Part shown: piece after piece, positions 63,936 through 64,000 of the stretch
Position numbering within the stretch: position 1 is the first letter of the stretch
Layout: the number at the start of each line of letters is the position of its first letter
Source of the DNA: Alphaproteobacteria bacterium
Lineage (GTDB): Bacteria; Pseudomonadota; Alphaproteobacteria; Micropepsales; Micropepsaceae
DNA: 64,000 nt
Direction: 5' to 3'
NCBI GenBank assembly: GCA_016125165.1
Contig: WGMH01000004.1
Span: 248,001 to 312,000 of the forward strand
The notes under the pieces: generated by a model
Database searches by the model: none
What the model was told of the DNA's origin: nothing
Seen by the model: the letters and a program-made list of their open reading frames with translations, nothing else
Made by a program: the position numbers and the translations under genes

Positions 63936-64000
63936 GCTTCGCGAGGCCTTGCGCACGCAGGGCCTGAACGAAGGATTCGATGTGGTGCGCTTTGCCCGCG
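63928..64000 (+). CDS. queG: epoxyqueuosine reductase QueG, 5' end only
   Basis: The first 24 codons read MPELREALRTQGLNEGFDVVRFA, which matches the N terminus of cobalamin- and Fe-S-dependent QueG (LxxxGFDxVxFA). QueG reduces epoxyqueuosine in tRNA to queuosine. The ATG at 63928 overlaps the GST stop. Too little is visible to be certain. Confidence 0.7.
   Translation, partial: MPELREALRTQGLNEGFDVVRFAR

Overview
The window is chromosomal DNA of a GC-rich alphaproteobacterium. The evidence is gene order and family type: tsaE-amgK-murU-addB-addA-trxA, folC-accD-trpA-trpB-trpF, ihfB..rpsA-cmk-aroA-TIGR02300-tRNA-Ala, kdsD-lptC-lptA-lptB-rpoN-hpf-ptsN, and Hsp20-DUF1150 are arrangements typical of that class. 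I cannot name the genus; a Rhizomicrobium/Micropepsis-like or rhizobial-type soil bacterium would fit. No replication origin, CRISPR array, rRNA operon, complete insertion sequence or prophage was seen.

Layout. 1-5 kb: a truncated acyl-CoA dehydrogenase, an exported alpha/beta hydrolase, a small membrane protein, and a 2Fe-2S ferredoxin with its FAD reductase, all on the minus strand. 5-14 kb: a plus-strand run for tRNA modification (tsaE), peptidoglycan sugar recycling (amgK, murU), recombinational repair (addB, addA) and thioredoxin. 14-16.2 kb: an accessory patch with a translationally coupled pair of unknown genes behind a perfect 20-bp palindrome, an unknown winged-helix-like protein, an odd class II tRNA and a frameshifted small basic gene. 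16-28.6 kb: a minus-strand housekeeping block (folC, accD, trpA, trpB, trpF, pyrF, lapA-like, ihfB, a MASE1-type histidine kinase, rpsA, cmk, aroA). 28.7-31.4 kb: a zinc-ribbon acidic protein, tRNA-Ala(GGC), a Fic protein with a repeated operator-like motif, and a decayed stretch. 31.4-38.3 kb: feoB/feoA with a Fur box, a GMC oxidoreductase with a small partner, a fused pabBC, and Hsp20-DUF1150. 38.3-45.1 kb: the envelope and nitrogen-PTS block (ptsN, hpf, rpoN, lptB, lptA, lptC, kdsD), a Cys-rich secreted protein and a short RNase D.

45.3-50.3 kb: a five-gene plus-strand operon with overlapping genes that looks like an undescribed small-molecule or lipid-modifying pathway. It encodes a thermostable-hemolysin-family (GNAT-like) protein, an AMP-dependent ligase fused to a heme-oxygenase-like diiron oxidase domain, an SDR, an exported TPR protein and a SAM methyltransferase. 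This is the best candidate in the window for a new system. 50.4-64 kb: an FMN oxidoreductase, tRNA-Leu(CAG), an NDUFA9-like protein, uppP, gltD-gltB, a copper P1B-ATPase behind a CsoR-type palindrome, mtgA, a GST and the first codons of queG.

Small palindromic repeats occur in three intergenic places (near 3.2, 14.87 and 52.7 kb). All functional calls rest on reading translated sequences by eye; no database search was run.
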